Positions 1 through 7,464 of a stretch of 16,088 bases of DNA are shown here, one piece after another. Within the stretch, counting starts at the first letter, position 1, and the number at the start of each line of letters is the position of its first letter. This DNA is from JBGPML01 sp041486955 (GTDB taxonomy: Bacteria > Patescibacteriota > UBA1384 > 2-12-FULL-50-11 > DASWYB01): NCBI GenBank assembly GCA_041486955.1, contig JBGPML010000013.1, positions 1-16,088 on the forward strand, written 5' to 3'. The position numbers and the translations under genes were made by a program. The notes beneath the pieces were generated by a model. The model saw only the letters and a program-made list of their open reading frames with translations. It was not told where the DNA came from and made no database searches.

Positions 1-909
1 AGTTGTGCTATCAAACTCAAACGCGGATGCCGAATCATTGCCGCGAAACCCACTAATAGTTGGCGTCGCGTCAGAGACGATTGTTCCATCCGAACTTCGG
101 ACAATAGTCGTGATTGTAATAGTATCTACCCCATCAGCCACCGCCGTAATATCACTGACCGTAACAGTAGACTGCGTTGGGCTGATATCTACTTTAGGAG
201 TTGCCGTTGCAGCTGACGTGGATGAAGGAGTCGGTGTGGCAACTGGTTTGGCTACGACTGGAGTAGTTGTAGGTTTTGCCGTGACTTTCGTTACCGACTT
301 GGTGGTCGATTTCGTCGTTGGTTTGGCGGTAGCCGTTGAACTAGTACTCGAACTATTTGAGGAAGATGATGACGATGAACTACTCGATGAGGAGCTACTT
401 GAGGAAGATGATGAATTAGCCGTAACGGCTATGGAAGCGGTAGCCCCAGTGTTTAATGATTTTTCATCACCAGTGCCCGATTCCCAGATATGCGAATCAG
501 GATCAAAGCTGATTAAAGCCGTTCCGGTAGCTTTCGCTTTAAAGGTAATGTCGATAACACGACCAGATCCACTCAGCCCGTCACCAGTTCGGCCTCGGGA
601 CATCGTAAACACTCCGGGTGTGGAAGTGCTACTGCTTAATTTGGTATCAAAAGCACTGCCTGAGTCATCATATGATTGATATTCAAGAATCGCCGAGTCA
701 TATTTTAATTTAACTCGAATACTGCCGGCGCTAAACTCGCTCGTACTAACATCAACAGAAATCTTAGCAGTTTGATCTTGATTGACGGACGTCGCGCTAG
801 CACTCAGTGATAGTGTCGCGTTTGGCGCAGCCAAAGTTACTGACACGAAGCTTAACGTTGTAAGAAGGGCGATAAGGAGATGGGAAACTGATTTTAAGAA
901 GGTTTTCAT
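1..909 (-). CDS. Secreted cohesin-domain protein with poly-Ser linker and Ig-like domain (partial)
   Basis: The reading frame opens at ATG 909 and stays open for 303 codons to the left edge, so the C-terminus is missing. Residues 1-27 form a signal peptide ending near TLA. Residues about 30-163 match the cohesin pattern: an early beta strand, a KYDSAIL strand-turn, a GxVF strand, and an SGSGRVIDITFKAKATGT segment. Residues 166-184 are 19 consecutive serines, followed by a Ser/Thr/Lys/Pro-rich linker to about 243. Residues 244-303 begin an invasin/Big_1-type Ig-like domain (ADGVDTITI). Cohesins bind dockerins, and the gene immediately upstream encodes a dockerin, so the two products probably bind each other outside the cell. 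The SD AGGA overlaps the upstream gene's stop codon, 8 bases before this start, so translation is coupled. The missing C-terminus could hold an anchor or further modules. The cohesin call rests on fold pattern without an alignment. Confidence 0.8.
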   Translation of the reverse strand, partial: MKTFLKSVSHLLIALLTTLSFVSVTLAAPNATLSLSASATSVNQDQTAKISVDVSTSEFSAGSIRVKLKYDSAILEYQSYDDSGSAFDTKLSSSTSTPGVFTMSRGRTGDGLSGSGRVIDITFKAKATGTALISFDPDSHIWESGTGDEKSLNTGATASIAVTANSSSSSSSSSSSSSSSSSSSNSSSTSSTATAKPTTKSTTKSVTKVTAKPTTTPVVAKPVATPTPSSTSAATATPKVDISPTQSTVTVSDITAVADGVDTITITTIVRSSDGTIVSDATPTISGFRGNDSASAFEFDSTT

Positions 910-916
910 GATATTC

Positions 917-1702
917 CTAGAGACTGTCGCCTGATTTGCCGAAGTTATCGGTAAAGGCCAAGGCAAAGTCGCCTTCATCAATTTTGCCATCTTTATTCAG
1001 ATCGAATCGGGTTGTTTCTGCTGTAACCTCTTTGTTGAAGTTAGCGGACCAAACTGCATAATCGGCCTCGTTAATGACATTATCGTTCTTGAAGTCGCCT
1101 ACTAAAGCCTGGGGGAAATCGAGCGGCTGATCCAAATTGGTCACATTTTTAACCGACACAGCTAAATAATCATCTGGTTTGATGGTGAAGGTCAGGGGGA
1201 AACCGTTCGTCTGCTGGTCGAGAGAGTCTAAGAGGGCCTGATTATCAAAGGTTACGCGGAGTTTGTTGTTGTCTGCAAAGCCATGTGCACTCCAAGTCAC
1301 GGGAGAAGATAACACTGCGTTATTGTTGCTGTCTTTTATCGACACGGTACCAGATTGATACAAGTTTGCTTCCGTATCATCACTCTTTTTAATTCCCTGC
1401 AGCTGGATGACGCCTTCTGGCTTTGAACCAGTCAAAAGGTCAATAAAGTTTGAAAAAGCCGATCCTTTTTTGCCATCAGATAACCGATAGTCCAATGCTG
1501 CCGGTGGAACCACAAGGTGATTCGCCACAATCGGCACCGACGGAGCATTTATGCTGACTTCCGCCGCAAACGGACGAAACTTCCCGGTAAATATGCCAAC
1601 TAATGCGCCCAAAAAAGCAATCGCGATCAGAGATGTACTGATGGTGAATACGACTTTACGTCGGCCAAATCGATTAATTGAGCGTTGTATATCCCATTTC
1701 AT
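917..1702 (-). CDS. Membrane-anchored protein with C-terminal dockerin domain
   Basis: The chosen start is ATG 1702, because GAGGA lies five to six bases upstream; an in-frame GTG at 1714 overlaps the preceding stop and is less likely. The product has 261 residues. One hydrophobic segment (about 16-38) follows a basic N-terminus, so this is an N-terminally anchored extracytoplasmic protein. Residues about 50-190 form an all-beta region that I cannot assign. Residues 201-258 are a type I dockerin-like pair of calcium loops. The second loop is canonical (D234, N236, D238, G239, D245). The first is weaker, with K205 where Asn/Asp is usual and N208 in place of Gly. A dockerin binds a cohesin, and the next gene in the operon encodes one. 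Dockerins more often sit on soluble enzymes, so a membrane-tethered dockerin is the less common arrangement. Confidence is high for the second loop and fair for the whole domain. Confidence 0.82.
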   Translation of the reverse strand: MKWDIQRSINRFGRRKVVFTISTSLIAIAFLGALVGIFTGKFRPFAAEVSINAPSVPIVANHLVVPPAALDYRLSDGKKGSAFSNFIDLLTGSKPEGVIQLQGIKKSDDTEANLYQSGTVSIKDSNNNAVLSSPVTWSAHGFADNNKLRVTFDNQALLDSLDQQTNGFPLTFTIKPDDYLAVSVKNVTNLDQPLDFPQALVGDFKNDNVINEADYAVWSANFNKEVTAETTRFDLNKDGKIDEGDFALAFTDNFGKSGDSL

Positions 1703-1710
1703 AGAAGTCC

Positions 1711-2937
1711 TCACTGACTTGCCTTAACGGTAACTTGTTTTGTGCCACTCTCACCAGGCTGAAGCGTGCCGACAAAGATTGAAACAGTACCTTGGTCCTG
1801 TAATGTATCTAATCCAACGGGAAGCGTATGGGTGATAGTTGCTTCTTTTATTTCATGTCGTGAATTGTTCTTATATTGATAAACTAAGTCGATCTGTCCA
1901 CCTTTGGTTCGAATACGGGGTTTGGACGATTCCAATTCCAAACTAACACAGTTAGCATAATCTGAATCAACAGAATCAAAGAGTTGACCGACTACGCCAT
2001 CAACTTTGTCATGATCCGAGACGGTGAAGTATTTCCCGCCCCCTGACTCAACTACATTGCGCAGATTAGTATTGTCGCCTCCTAAGGCGATGCCATAATA
2101 ACTCACGTTACGATCCTGATGATCCTGTCTGGCAAGCTGAATTGCCGCCGCATCTGCATTGCTCTGGCTGTCAGTCAGGATAACAACAATCACCGGCGTT
2201 GACGCATCGCGACGGCTGCTTTGAGCATATTGTGAAACGGTTTGCAGGCCTTGACCAATTACCGAACCATCGGCGGAGTATTTAATAACTCCCATTGCTG
2301 TCGTTATGGCGGCTAAGTTATCACTAAAGGGATTAGCTATTTTTGATGGGCTTGAAAAAGTTGCAATCCCTAAACGATCACTATCCTGGCGTAATTTGGC
2401 TTTGGAGGCATTGGCGATTGAAGAAATGAGATGATCTGGTCGGTTACGGTCGTCGAATACGGCTCCGGCAAGCCCATCAGGTTTGTCGTCCATAGTTCCG
2501 GACGCATCAACAAGATACATAACGTCAACTTTTCCATCGACTATGCTGCAGGGAACAGAGCTGACGGAGGGTGGCGAAATAGTTGAGACAACGAAAATAG
2601 GTTGTGGTACAAAAAGACTTGGGCGCCGGCTGGGAGGTTGAAGTTGCCCTTGAACGGTAATCTCTCCGTCACCGACGTACGATTTAAGCTGGGTGATAAT
2701 ATCTTCAGAGACACCGGTGGTTAACACGTCACCGGCATCAGTGTGCAAATAAAAATATTTCGGCGCTGCAACACCCGCATCTCTCAGGGTGCCGGTGCGA
2801 GACTCCAGAGCAACACCAATTTCACTAGCCTGTGGACGAATGCCTAAGAAGTAGAGCAAGCTCACGACTAAGAAGGCGATAATAAAAAACAACGCAAATA
2901 AACGTCGTGTCGATTGATGAGTTCCGAAATTGACCAT
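1711..2937 (-). CDS. Membrane-anchored von Willebrand factor A domain protein
   Basis: This 408-residue protein starts with a short basic stretch and one transmembrane helix (about 11-33). Residues about 45-100 form a small beta-rich domain ending in YVGDGEITVQGQL, which recalls an OB-type fold; this is a guess. The vWA domain spans about 135-325. The metal-ion-dependent adhesion site reads DASGT (D144, S146, T148) in place of DxSxS, with a GSVIGQGL segment at 224-231 and TD at 255-256. Residues about 335-408 resemble a DUF11-type beta repeat (LPVGLD, VGTLQPGES). It is the first gene of a three-gene leftward operon and is followed nine bases after its stop by the dockerin gene. AGGAGG precedes ATG 2937 at unusually short spacing (3 bases). 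The likely role is metal-dependent adhesion or assembly of a surface complex with the cohesin and dockerin proteins. The domain call is firm, the role inferred. Confidence 0.88.
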   Translation of the reverse strand: MVNFGTHQSTRRLFALFFIIAFLVVSLLYFLGIRPQASEIGVALESRTGTLRDAGVAAPKYFYLHTDAGDVLTTGVSEDIITQLKSYVGDGEITVQGQLQPPSRRPSLFVPQPIFVVSTISPPSVSSVPCSIVDGKVDVMYLVDASGTMDDKPDGLAGAVFDDRNRPDHLISSIANASKAKLRQDSDRLGIATFSSPSKIANPFSDNLAAITTAMGVIKYSADGSVIGQGLQTVSQYAQSSRRDASTPVIVVILTDSQSNADAAAIQLARQDHQDRNVSYYGIALGGDNTNLRNVVESGGGKYFTVSDHDKVDGVVGQLFDSVDSDYANCVSLELESSKPRIRTKGGQIDLVYQYKNNSRHEIKEATITHTLPVGLDTLQDQGTVSIFVGTLQPGESGTKQVTVKASQ

Positions 2938-2954
2938 TACCCTCCTACTAGCCT

Positions 2955-2983
2955 AGTGTAAAGCGATTTTGATTACGGTGCAA
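2955..2983 (-). promoter_or_regulatory. Promoter of the vWA-dockerin-cohesin operon
   Basis: On the minus strand TTGCAC (2983-2978) is followed after 17 bases by TACACT (2960-2955). Transcription would start near 2948, leaving a leader of about ten bases before ATG 2937. Confidence 0.6.
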
Positions 2984-3049
2984 GCTAACACGCTTACTCA
3001 TAAATAGTACTGAGAAATTTGGAGCACCGCAAGTTAGACATCAGGCGTA

Positions 3050-3078
3050 TTGTCATAACAGGCTAGATCTGATATACT
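3050..3078 (+). promoter_or_regulatory. Promoter of the orphan zinc-ribbon-like gene
   Basis: TTGTCA (3050-3055), a 17-base spacer and TATACT (3073-3078) form a good sigma70-type promoter. Its start near 3085 leaves a leader of about 44 bases before ATG 3129. Confidence 0.65.
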
Positions 3079-3128
3079 TTGGTACGTCCTTTATCTCTGT
3101 AGTGCTCATGGAACAGGGAGGAAATGTA

Positions 3129-3584
3129 ATGGAGTCCGAAGAGACGTTAAAGGGGAAGATGTTCCGTCTCATGAGAGAGACTATTGTCTGCGGAGGTCTC
3201 GAAATGACCTATACCAATGGACAGAAACGCTGGCTCCGGTTGGATCTCAGGGGCTGGTACACTGTCCGAAAGCAAGGATCGAAGGTAGAGCATCGGATTA
3301 CTGCCAACACTGTGGCCACCCACTTAAGGTCAAGGTTGACGAGTGCTATGCCCCGTCAACTGAGGTTGGCACTGAAAAAGCCTACCCTGCTCATAAATGC
3401 CTTCGGTCTGAAGGCAGTGGTATGTCCGAAGTGTGGTAGTACTTCATTGGGCTGCCGCGATCCTCATGAAGACCATCCGCTCGGGGTGACTATGAACCGT
3501 TTCATCGGTACGCACGACGGTCGACTGGGTGGACCATGTGGCGGAAGCAGTGACGACAAAGTCTATGACCCTATTTTGCTCTAA
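3129..3584 (+). CDS. Protein of unknown function with possible zinc-binding Cys cluster
   Basis: I do not recognise a family. ATG 3129 is preferred because GGAGG (3117-3121) lies seven bases upstream; an in-frame GTG at 3102 would place the SD inside the coding sequence. The product has 151 residues, is basic and has no signal peptide or membrane helix, so it is probably cytoplasmic. The N-terminal half (about 1-95) has alternating charged and hydrophobic residues. CPKC at 99-102 with C109 and C137 and nearby histidines (H113, H116) suggests a small zinc site, but the spacing does not match a standard zinc ribbon. It is flanked by its own promoter and a terminator, so it is a single-gene unit. 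That organisation and the good SD support a real gene. Confidence 0.7.
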   Translation: MESEETLKGKMFRLMRETIVCGGLEMTYTNGQKRWLRLDLRGWYTVRKQGSKVEHRITANTVATHLRSRLTSAMPRQLRLALKKPTLLINAFGLKAVVCPKCGSTSLGCRDPHEDHPLGVTMNRFIGTHDGRLGGPCGGSSDDKVYDPILL

Positions 3585-3602
3585 TCCCACTTTTGTGTTG
3601 GA

Positions 3603-3634
3603 TGCGGCGATGTATTACATCGTCGCATTTTCTT
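3603..3634 (+). terminator. Intrinsic terminator of the orphan gene
   Basis: TGCGGCGATGT pairs with ACATCGTCGCA (one G-T pair) around a short loop, followed by TTTTCTT. It lies 19 bases after the stop codon at 3584. Confidence 0.75.
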
Positions 3635-3643
3635 ATAGCATCC

Positions 3644-3672
3644 TTGAAATAAAGTAGAAAATCAGGTATAGT
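3644..3672 (+). promoter_or_regulatory. Promoter of tRNA-Arg
   Basis: TTGAAA (3644-3649), 17 bases, TATAGT (3667-3672). A start near 3679 gives a precursor with a leader of about 118 bases before the mature tRNA. A second TATAAT at 3686-3691 has no matching -35. I see nothing else in the leader. Confidence 0.65.
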
Positions 3673-3796
3673 ATGGAATGTTTTGTATAATCTTTTCTAA
3701 GTGTCTTGAATGTATGCATTAGTTTTCCGGCTCGCCCCGAAGTTGAATATTAGTTCAGGAATGGAAAAGCCAATGCGGCGATTGAGCAACTTTTAT

Positions 3797-3871
3797 GCGC
3801 CCGTAGCTCAGTGGAAGAGCGACTCGCTTCGGACGAGTAGGCCGGGGGTTCGAGTCCCTTCGGGCGCGCCA
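3797..3871 (+). tRNA. tRNA-Arg (anticodon TCG)
   Basis: A complete cloverleaf folds. The acceptor GCGCCCG pairs with CGGGCGC. The D-arm is GCTC..GAGC. The anticodon stem ACTCG/CGAGT closes loop CTTCGGA, with anticodon TCG at positions 34-36. The T-arm is GGGGG-TTCGAGT-CCCTT with two G-T pairs. The discriminator is G and CCA is encoded. It reads CGN arginine codons. Confidence 0.95.
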
Positions 3872-3909
3872 GACGAAAGTCCGCCTCCTTGTGAGGCGGT
3901 TTTTCGTCT
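3871..3909 (+). terminator. Terminator of tRNA-Arg
   Basis: CCGCCTC (3881-3887) pairs with GAGGCGG (3893-3899), followed by TTTTT. An outer stem AGACGAAA/TTTCGTCT (3871-3878/3902-3909) extends the hairpin and begins at the last base of the tRNA CCA. Confidence 0.9.
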
Positions 3910-3956
3910 GATGTAAAAAGCGGGTAGACAAGCTAAGCGACTGTTAATTCATCTGA

Positions 3957-3985
3957 TTGCACCCAATATTATATATAGGTATGTG
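3957..3985 (+). promoter_or_regulatory. Candidate promoter of the metallopeptidase operon
   Basis: TTGCAC (3957-3962), 17 bases, TATGTG (3980-3985). A start near 3992 supports the internal ATG at 4035 as the true translation start. The -10 is weak. Confidence 0.4.
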
Positions 3986-4034
3986 TTTGAGAGAATTATT
4001 GCATGCCTCCTCAGTAGTCACTAAGATAATAAGT

Positions 4035-6167
4035 ATGGGAGTACAGCAACGCTTGTATCGTTATGGCCTCATCATTTTTATTATACTCAACGCAGGGTTA
4101 GGTGTTAGGGCTGCTATGGCGCAAACGGCCACACCGAATCCATGTTCTCCGCTGACCACAAGTCAAGGATCGGCAATTTCGCTGGATGGCGCTAAGCTCC
4201 AACAATCTCGCGTGACCAATCCTCAAGCCGTCATTGATACCGACGCGGCGACCAGCGCGATCCTTCAGCCAACCAAAGACGTTGCTTCAGCCTATTTATC
4301 AGTAACCCTGCCGAAAACGATGGTGGTGACGAGAATCAATCTGACGGTTCGACCAGAGGATGCGACGACCGCTAAAGTCAATGGTTATGCCATTGTCGCG
4401 GGCTGTGGCACGCCCACACCTTCAAACCCCAATACAACAACCTGGGGCGCCCCGGTTTCCAATTTTTATTGGCACGAAAATTTGCAGAATGTCGGGATCG
4501 ATGCCGCGCATACGCTTGTTTTTAGCCGCGTGGTCAATACGCAAAATAAACAGGTCCCGACGAACTTCATCTACATCTATAGCGTGACGTCAGATGGTCA
4601 TCCACTCGGTATTACGAACATTAAGCTTGAAGGTTATGATCCCAATCCCAAAGGGATGACTGTCAATGGCAGCGTAAGCTTATCTGGCTATTCCGACTTG
4701 AAACTCGATGCGGTCTCTATTTTTAATTATGCCACCAATCAAAAGTTGGCGACGACCGATGATAACGGCAACTATACGATTACGTCTCTCTCCGCTAATA
4801 CGGCAATCCGTCTTCGCGCCGAGCGGGATGGTTTTAAGGTCCAAACCCAATCTCTCACCCCGCACTCGGGGGACAATCAGCTTGATTTCAGTCTCAAGCT
4901 CGCCGACGATAATGTTATCACTGGTCGTCTGACTGATAATGCCGGTAAACCCGTATCATCGTTTGTCATGGCGCTTAAAGATGGCCATCGCCTGAGAGTT
5001 GGCGCCAGTAACCCGCTGGATGGGACGTATACCATTAAAGGGCTTCTTCCGGGGACGTACCAGCTAGTCGCTCGAGATAACTTTGATGATCAGGATAATC
5101 TGCCAACGGTTCCAGGAGTGATTACAGTCACCCTGAACAAAAAATATGACGAAACAGCGACGAAAGATATCATCTTGGCTCAACCTCGCGCCAATCCGAT
5201 AGGCTACCAGTTGAAAGTAACCGCCTTGGCCTATAGCTACGGCTATAGTTCAATCCTGGCGCAAGGTGATCCCGAGGTGAAAGGCGCACGAATTGAGGTC
5301 AAGCCAATCAATATTCCAACTCAATCGGTCCGACTCGGAACCAGCTCGACGACGTTTCCGAACATGTCACCCGGAACGTACAGTGTGACTGTTACGCAAA
5401 CGGGTTACACCGCCCAAACGCAAACAGTCACGATAAACCGTCCCGGAGTAACTTTTGCGGATGTCCATCTCAACGGAAAGAAATCGGGTTGTCTTCTTTC
5501 ATCGCGCGACAATGTGAAGGAATTTTGGCTGTGCGGCAGCGAAGCCCAAGCTATGAAAGATGATGAACGAGTCGCCATGATAGATCGCACAATTGGCCAG
5601 CTTCGCACCCAATATGGGTATAAAGACCTGCCGCTTGAAGTGGTGATTGACTCCTCCAAAGGTACCAATGCCAGCTATTACCCTGGTTATGACAACGGCA
5701 AAAATCCGACAACCAAATGCCCGGTGCCCTTAACTGGCGATAAAGATAATCCGAAGTCTGGTGAGCATATGGAATTTTTGACGGGGAACCTGAAGGAGCG
5801 TACGGCTGATCAGGTGGCGCAAGTCACCACCCATGAATGGGGACACGGAAAAAGCACCCGTGAAGCAAAATGCCAAGGTAAACGCTCGGGTCAACCAGAC
5901 TTTTTGATGCTACGCGAAGTCGGTGAGCGGTTTAGTACTCAGTTTTTCCTGCCGCTGCATGATGGCATATACAGCGGCCAGGTCGCGTCCGATGGACACC
6001 CTGAAGCCAGTCCGGATGAGACCTATGCGTCATCGTTTATCATCTGCCAACTCCACCGTGATGAATTTAATAACAACATTAATGGGCTGGCCAAACCCTT
6101 GAAGCAAACCTTACAAAAGATCGGAAATATTACCCTTTCAGGTGGTCCGAATAAATGCTCAATATGA
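4035..6167 (+). CDS. Secreted multidomain zinc metallopeptidase (HEWGH motif)
   Basis: Start ATG 4035 gives a clean signal peptide (residues 1-29, ending AMA); upstream in-frame starts would precede or overlap the promoter. There is no clear SD. The product has 710 residues. Residues about 30-205 form a beta-rich region resembling a galactose-binding or discoidin-like module. Residues about 206-480 hold several carboxypeptidase-regulatory/Ig-like repeats (DDNGNYTI, PLDGTYTIKGLLPGTYQL, MSPGTYSVTVTQTGY). Residues about 485-710 form the peptidase. HEWGH (600-604) gives two zinc ligands and the catalytic Glu601. E662 in DETYASSF, 58 residues later, is the likely third ligand in gluzincin style. 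Cysteines C486, C500, C562, C613, C671 and C708 could form disulfides. The overlapping downstream gene encodes a membrane-anchored protein with a similar regulatory-like domain. The substrate is unknown. Peptidase assignment is strong from the motif; the family is not identified. Confidence 0.82.
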   Translation: MGVQQRLYRYGLIIFIILNAGLGVRAAMAQTATPNPCSPLTTSQGSAISLDGAKLQQSRVTNPQAVIDTDAATSAILQPTKDVASAYLSVTLPKTMVVTRINLTVRPEDATTAKVNGYAIVAGCGTPTPSNPNTTTWGAPVSNFYWHENLQNVGIDAAHTLVFSRVVNTQNKQVPTNFIYIYSVTSDGHPLGITNIKLEGYDPNPKGMTVNGSVSLSGYSDLKLDAVSIFNYATNQKLATTDDNGNYTITSLSANTAIRLRAERDGFKVQTQSLTPHSGDNQLDFSLKLADDNVITGRLTDNAGKPVSSFVMALKDGHRLRVGASNPLDGTYTIKGLLPGTYQLVARDNFDDQDNLPTVPGVITVTLNKKYDETATKDIILAQPRANPIGYQLKVTALAYSYGYSSILAQGDPEVKGARIEVKPINIPTQSVRLGTSSTTFPNMSPGTYSVTVTQTGYTAQTQTVTINRPGVTFADVHLNGKKSGCLLSSRDNVKEFWLCGSEAQAMKDDERVAMIDRTIGQLRTQYGYKDLPLEVVIDSSKGTNASYYPGYDNGKNPTTKCPVPLTGDKDNPKSGEHMEFLTGNLKERTADQVAQVTTHEWGHGKSTREAKCQGKRSGQPDFLMLREVGERFSTQFFLPLHDGIYSGQVASDGHPEASPDETYASSFIICQLHRDEFNNNINGLAKPLKQTLQKIGNITLSGGPNKCSI

Positions 6168-7039
6168 TGATGAAAAAGAAACTTACCATTATCTCAATTA
6201 TCGTGATCCTGGTTGTGATCGTGGTTGCCGGATTGATTGCCTGGCGTCAAAAGCCCAAAGCTGATGAGACCACCTCTACGGACTCGAAAAAATCCTTCAG
6301 TGTGCTTTGGGGAACAATAACAGATGAACAGCATCATTCGCTCGTTGATATTGTTATTTCGCTGGGCGGTGTTGGGACGCAAACCGACGCCCAAGGTCAG
6401 TATGCCCTGGTAGTGCCGGCTGGTGACTATTCCACTCCAATTTTCCGCAATGCTAACGCGACGCAACAGTATGAACCAACCGATATGATCGATAGTCAAA
6501 TTAGTCTTCAGGAAGGCTACGACTTAAATCGTGATTTTCAACTTCGAACTACCGACCAAATTATCGCAGTGAACGATGCAATGCCCAGCACCTCAACTGC
6601 TGTTCCTTCCCCATCAGCCAAACCGACGCCAACGCCTTCTCCCTGTGCATATAACACAATTAAGAGCTTGAGTCCCACGGTTGAAAACCGGGTCAAATAC
6701 ACGTATTGTCTGGCATTAGGCCGGGAAGCCGAAGCAGGCGGATTGGCCTATTGGAAAGGCGTACTGCAGGGCAGCAATGACCCTCTTGGTTTAGTCGTCA
6801 CCTTCAGTCAAACTGATGAATTTAAGATCAATAATAAAGTCACATCGTTAAGTAACGAAGACTATGTGAAGCTCCTCTATCGTAAATTCTTGCTCAGAGA
6901 AGCCGAGCCGGGCGGACTAGCATATTGGGCTGGGTTATTAAATGGCGGTCAGTCACGTGAATCAGTGGCGAGCCAGATAATCCATTCGGCCGAATTTGCG
7001 GCCAAGCACTCGATCTATACCGGGCCGGTGAAGCAATGA
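6155..7039 (+). CDS. Membrane-anchored DUF4214-repeat protein
   Basis: This 294-residue protein overlaps the metallopeptidase gene by 13 bases. AGGTGG (6140-6145) supports ATG 6155; ATG 6164, which overlaps the upstream TGA, is an alternative. A Lys-rich N-terminus leads into one transmembrane helix (about 10-30). Residues about 48-130 form a carboxypeptidase-regulatory-like beta domain (TDAQGQYALVVPAGDY), followed by a Pro/Ser/Thr linker (142-163). Two DUF4214 repeats follow: residues 177-224 (LGREAEAGGLAYWKGVL) and 235-284 (YRKFLLREAEPGGLAYW). DUF4214 repeats occur in exported proteins and S-layer-associated or hydrolytic enzymes; their ligand is not settled. Co-translation with the peptidase suggests the two act together at the cell surface, perhaps with this protein as anchor or partner. 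No terminator is seen after it. Confidence 0.85.
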   Translation: MLNMMMKKKLTIISIIVILVVIVVAGLIAWRQKPKADETTSTDSKKSFSVLWGTITDEQHHSLVDIVISLGGVGTQTDAQGQYALVVPAGDYSTPIFRNANATQQYEPTDMIDSQISLQEGYDLNRDFQLRTTDQIIAVNDAMPSTSTAVPSPSAKPTPTPSPCAYNTIKSLSPTVENRVKYTYCLALGREAEAGGLAYWKGVLQGSNDPLGLVVTFSQTDEFKINNKVTSLSNEDYVKLLYRKFLLREAEPGGLAYWAGLLNGGQSRESVASQIIHSAEFAAKHSIYTGPVKQ

Positions 7040-7044
7040 GCTAC

Positions 7045-7073
7045 TTGACGCATGGATGCATAAAAAATATGCC
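7045..7073 (+). promoter_or_regulatory. Weak candidate promoter of the small membrane protein
   Basis: TTGACG (7045-7050) is a good -35, but the hexamer 17 bases on, TATGCC, is a poor -10. CATACT at 7073-7078 is a better hexamer at a spacing (22) that is too long. Confidence 0.3.
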
Positions 7074-7101
7074 ATACTATCTATATTAGAGAAAGGATAC
7101 T

Positions 7102-7464
7102 ATGCAGACAAAATTTGGAATACGTATAGGAGTAGTTTGGACGGTACTGGTCACGATTATCCCAACCGTGATTGGTATTATGCTCCTTACTTCTCCAGCT
7201 CCATTACTTTCGCCTGGTATTCCGGTGAGCGCTGTGTTAGATACGATTGCGTATCGCAATATTGTTTTAAGCGGTGTATTGCTTGCTGCTCTGTTAACCC
7301 AACCAAAACGGACCGTCGCTTATATTTTGATCATCCGTGGACTGACTGAGTGGGCGGATGCACTATCCGGTGTCTTTGTCTCGCCGAGTTTTTGGCTTGT
7401 GCCATTTATCGGTGGACTTGGCTCACTTATCGTGGCGTACTATTTTCTCAGATCTGAGAAGTAA
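7102..7464 (+). CDS. Small four-helix membrane protein, function unknown
   Basis: AAAGGA (7092-7097) sits four bases before ATG 7102. The 120-residue product is almost wholly hydrophobic, with predicted helices at about 8-29, 44-66, 70-90 and 97-115 and a charged C-terminus (RSEK). A conserved-looking cytoplasmic or interface segment RGLTEWADA lies at 79-87. It resembles small uncharacterised DUF-type membrane proteins, but I cannot name the family. Its 3' end overlaps by 17 bases a remnant gene on the other strand, suggesting a rearrangement at this junction. A competing frame at 7056-7349 lacks an SD and has an ordinary shadow composition. Confidence 0.78.
   Translation: MQTKFGIRIGVVWTVLVTIIPTVIGIMLLTSPAPLLSPGIPVSAVLDTIAYRNIVLSGVLLAALLTQPKRTVAYILIIRGLTEWADALSGVFVSPSFWLVPFIGGLGSLIVAYYFLRSEK

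Noticed and set aside
5..679. Plus-strand frame rich in Asp, Glu, Val and Leu
   Set aside because: It is the antisense of the cohesin gene; the acidic stretch is the reverse of the poly-Ser linker.
3102..3128. Upstream GTG start for the orphan gene
   Set aside because: It has no SD, and the strong GGAGG lies downstream of it, properly placed for ATG 3129.
3710..3916. 68-residue frame across the tRNA-Arg gene
   Set aside because: It is a translation of the tRNA and its terminator, has no SD, and shows the typical false tRNA-derived protein pattern (GVRVPSGAP).
7056..7349. Alternative frame overlapping the small membrane protein
   Set aside because: It has no SD and no coherent hydrophobic pattern; the 7102 frame has both an SD and four clear helices.
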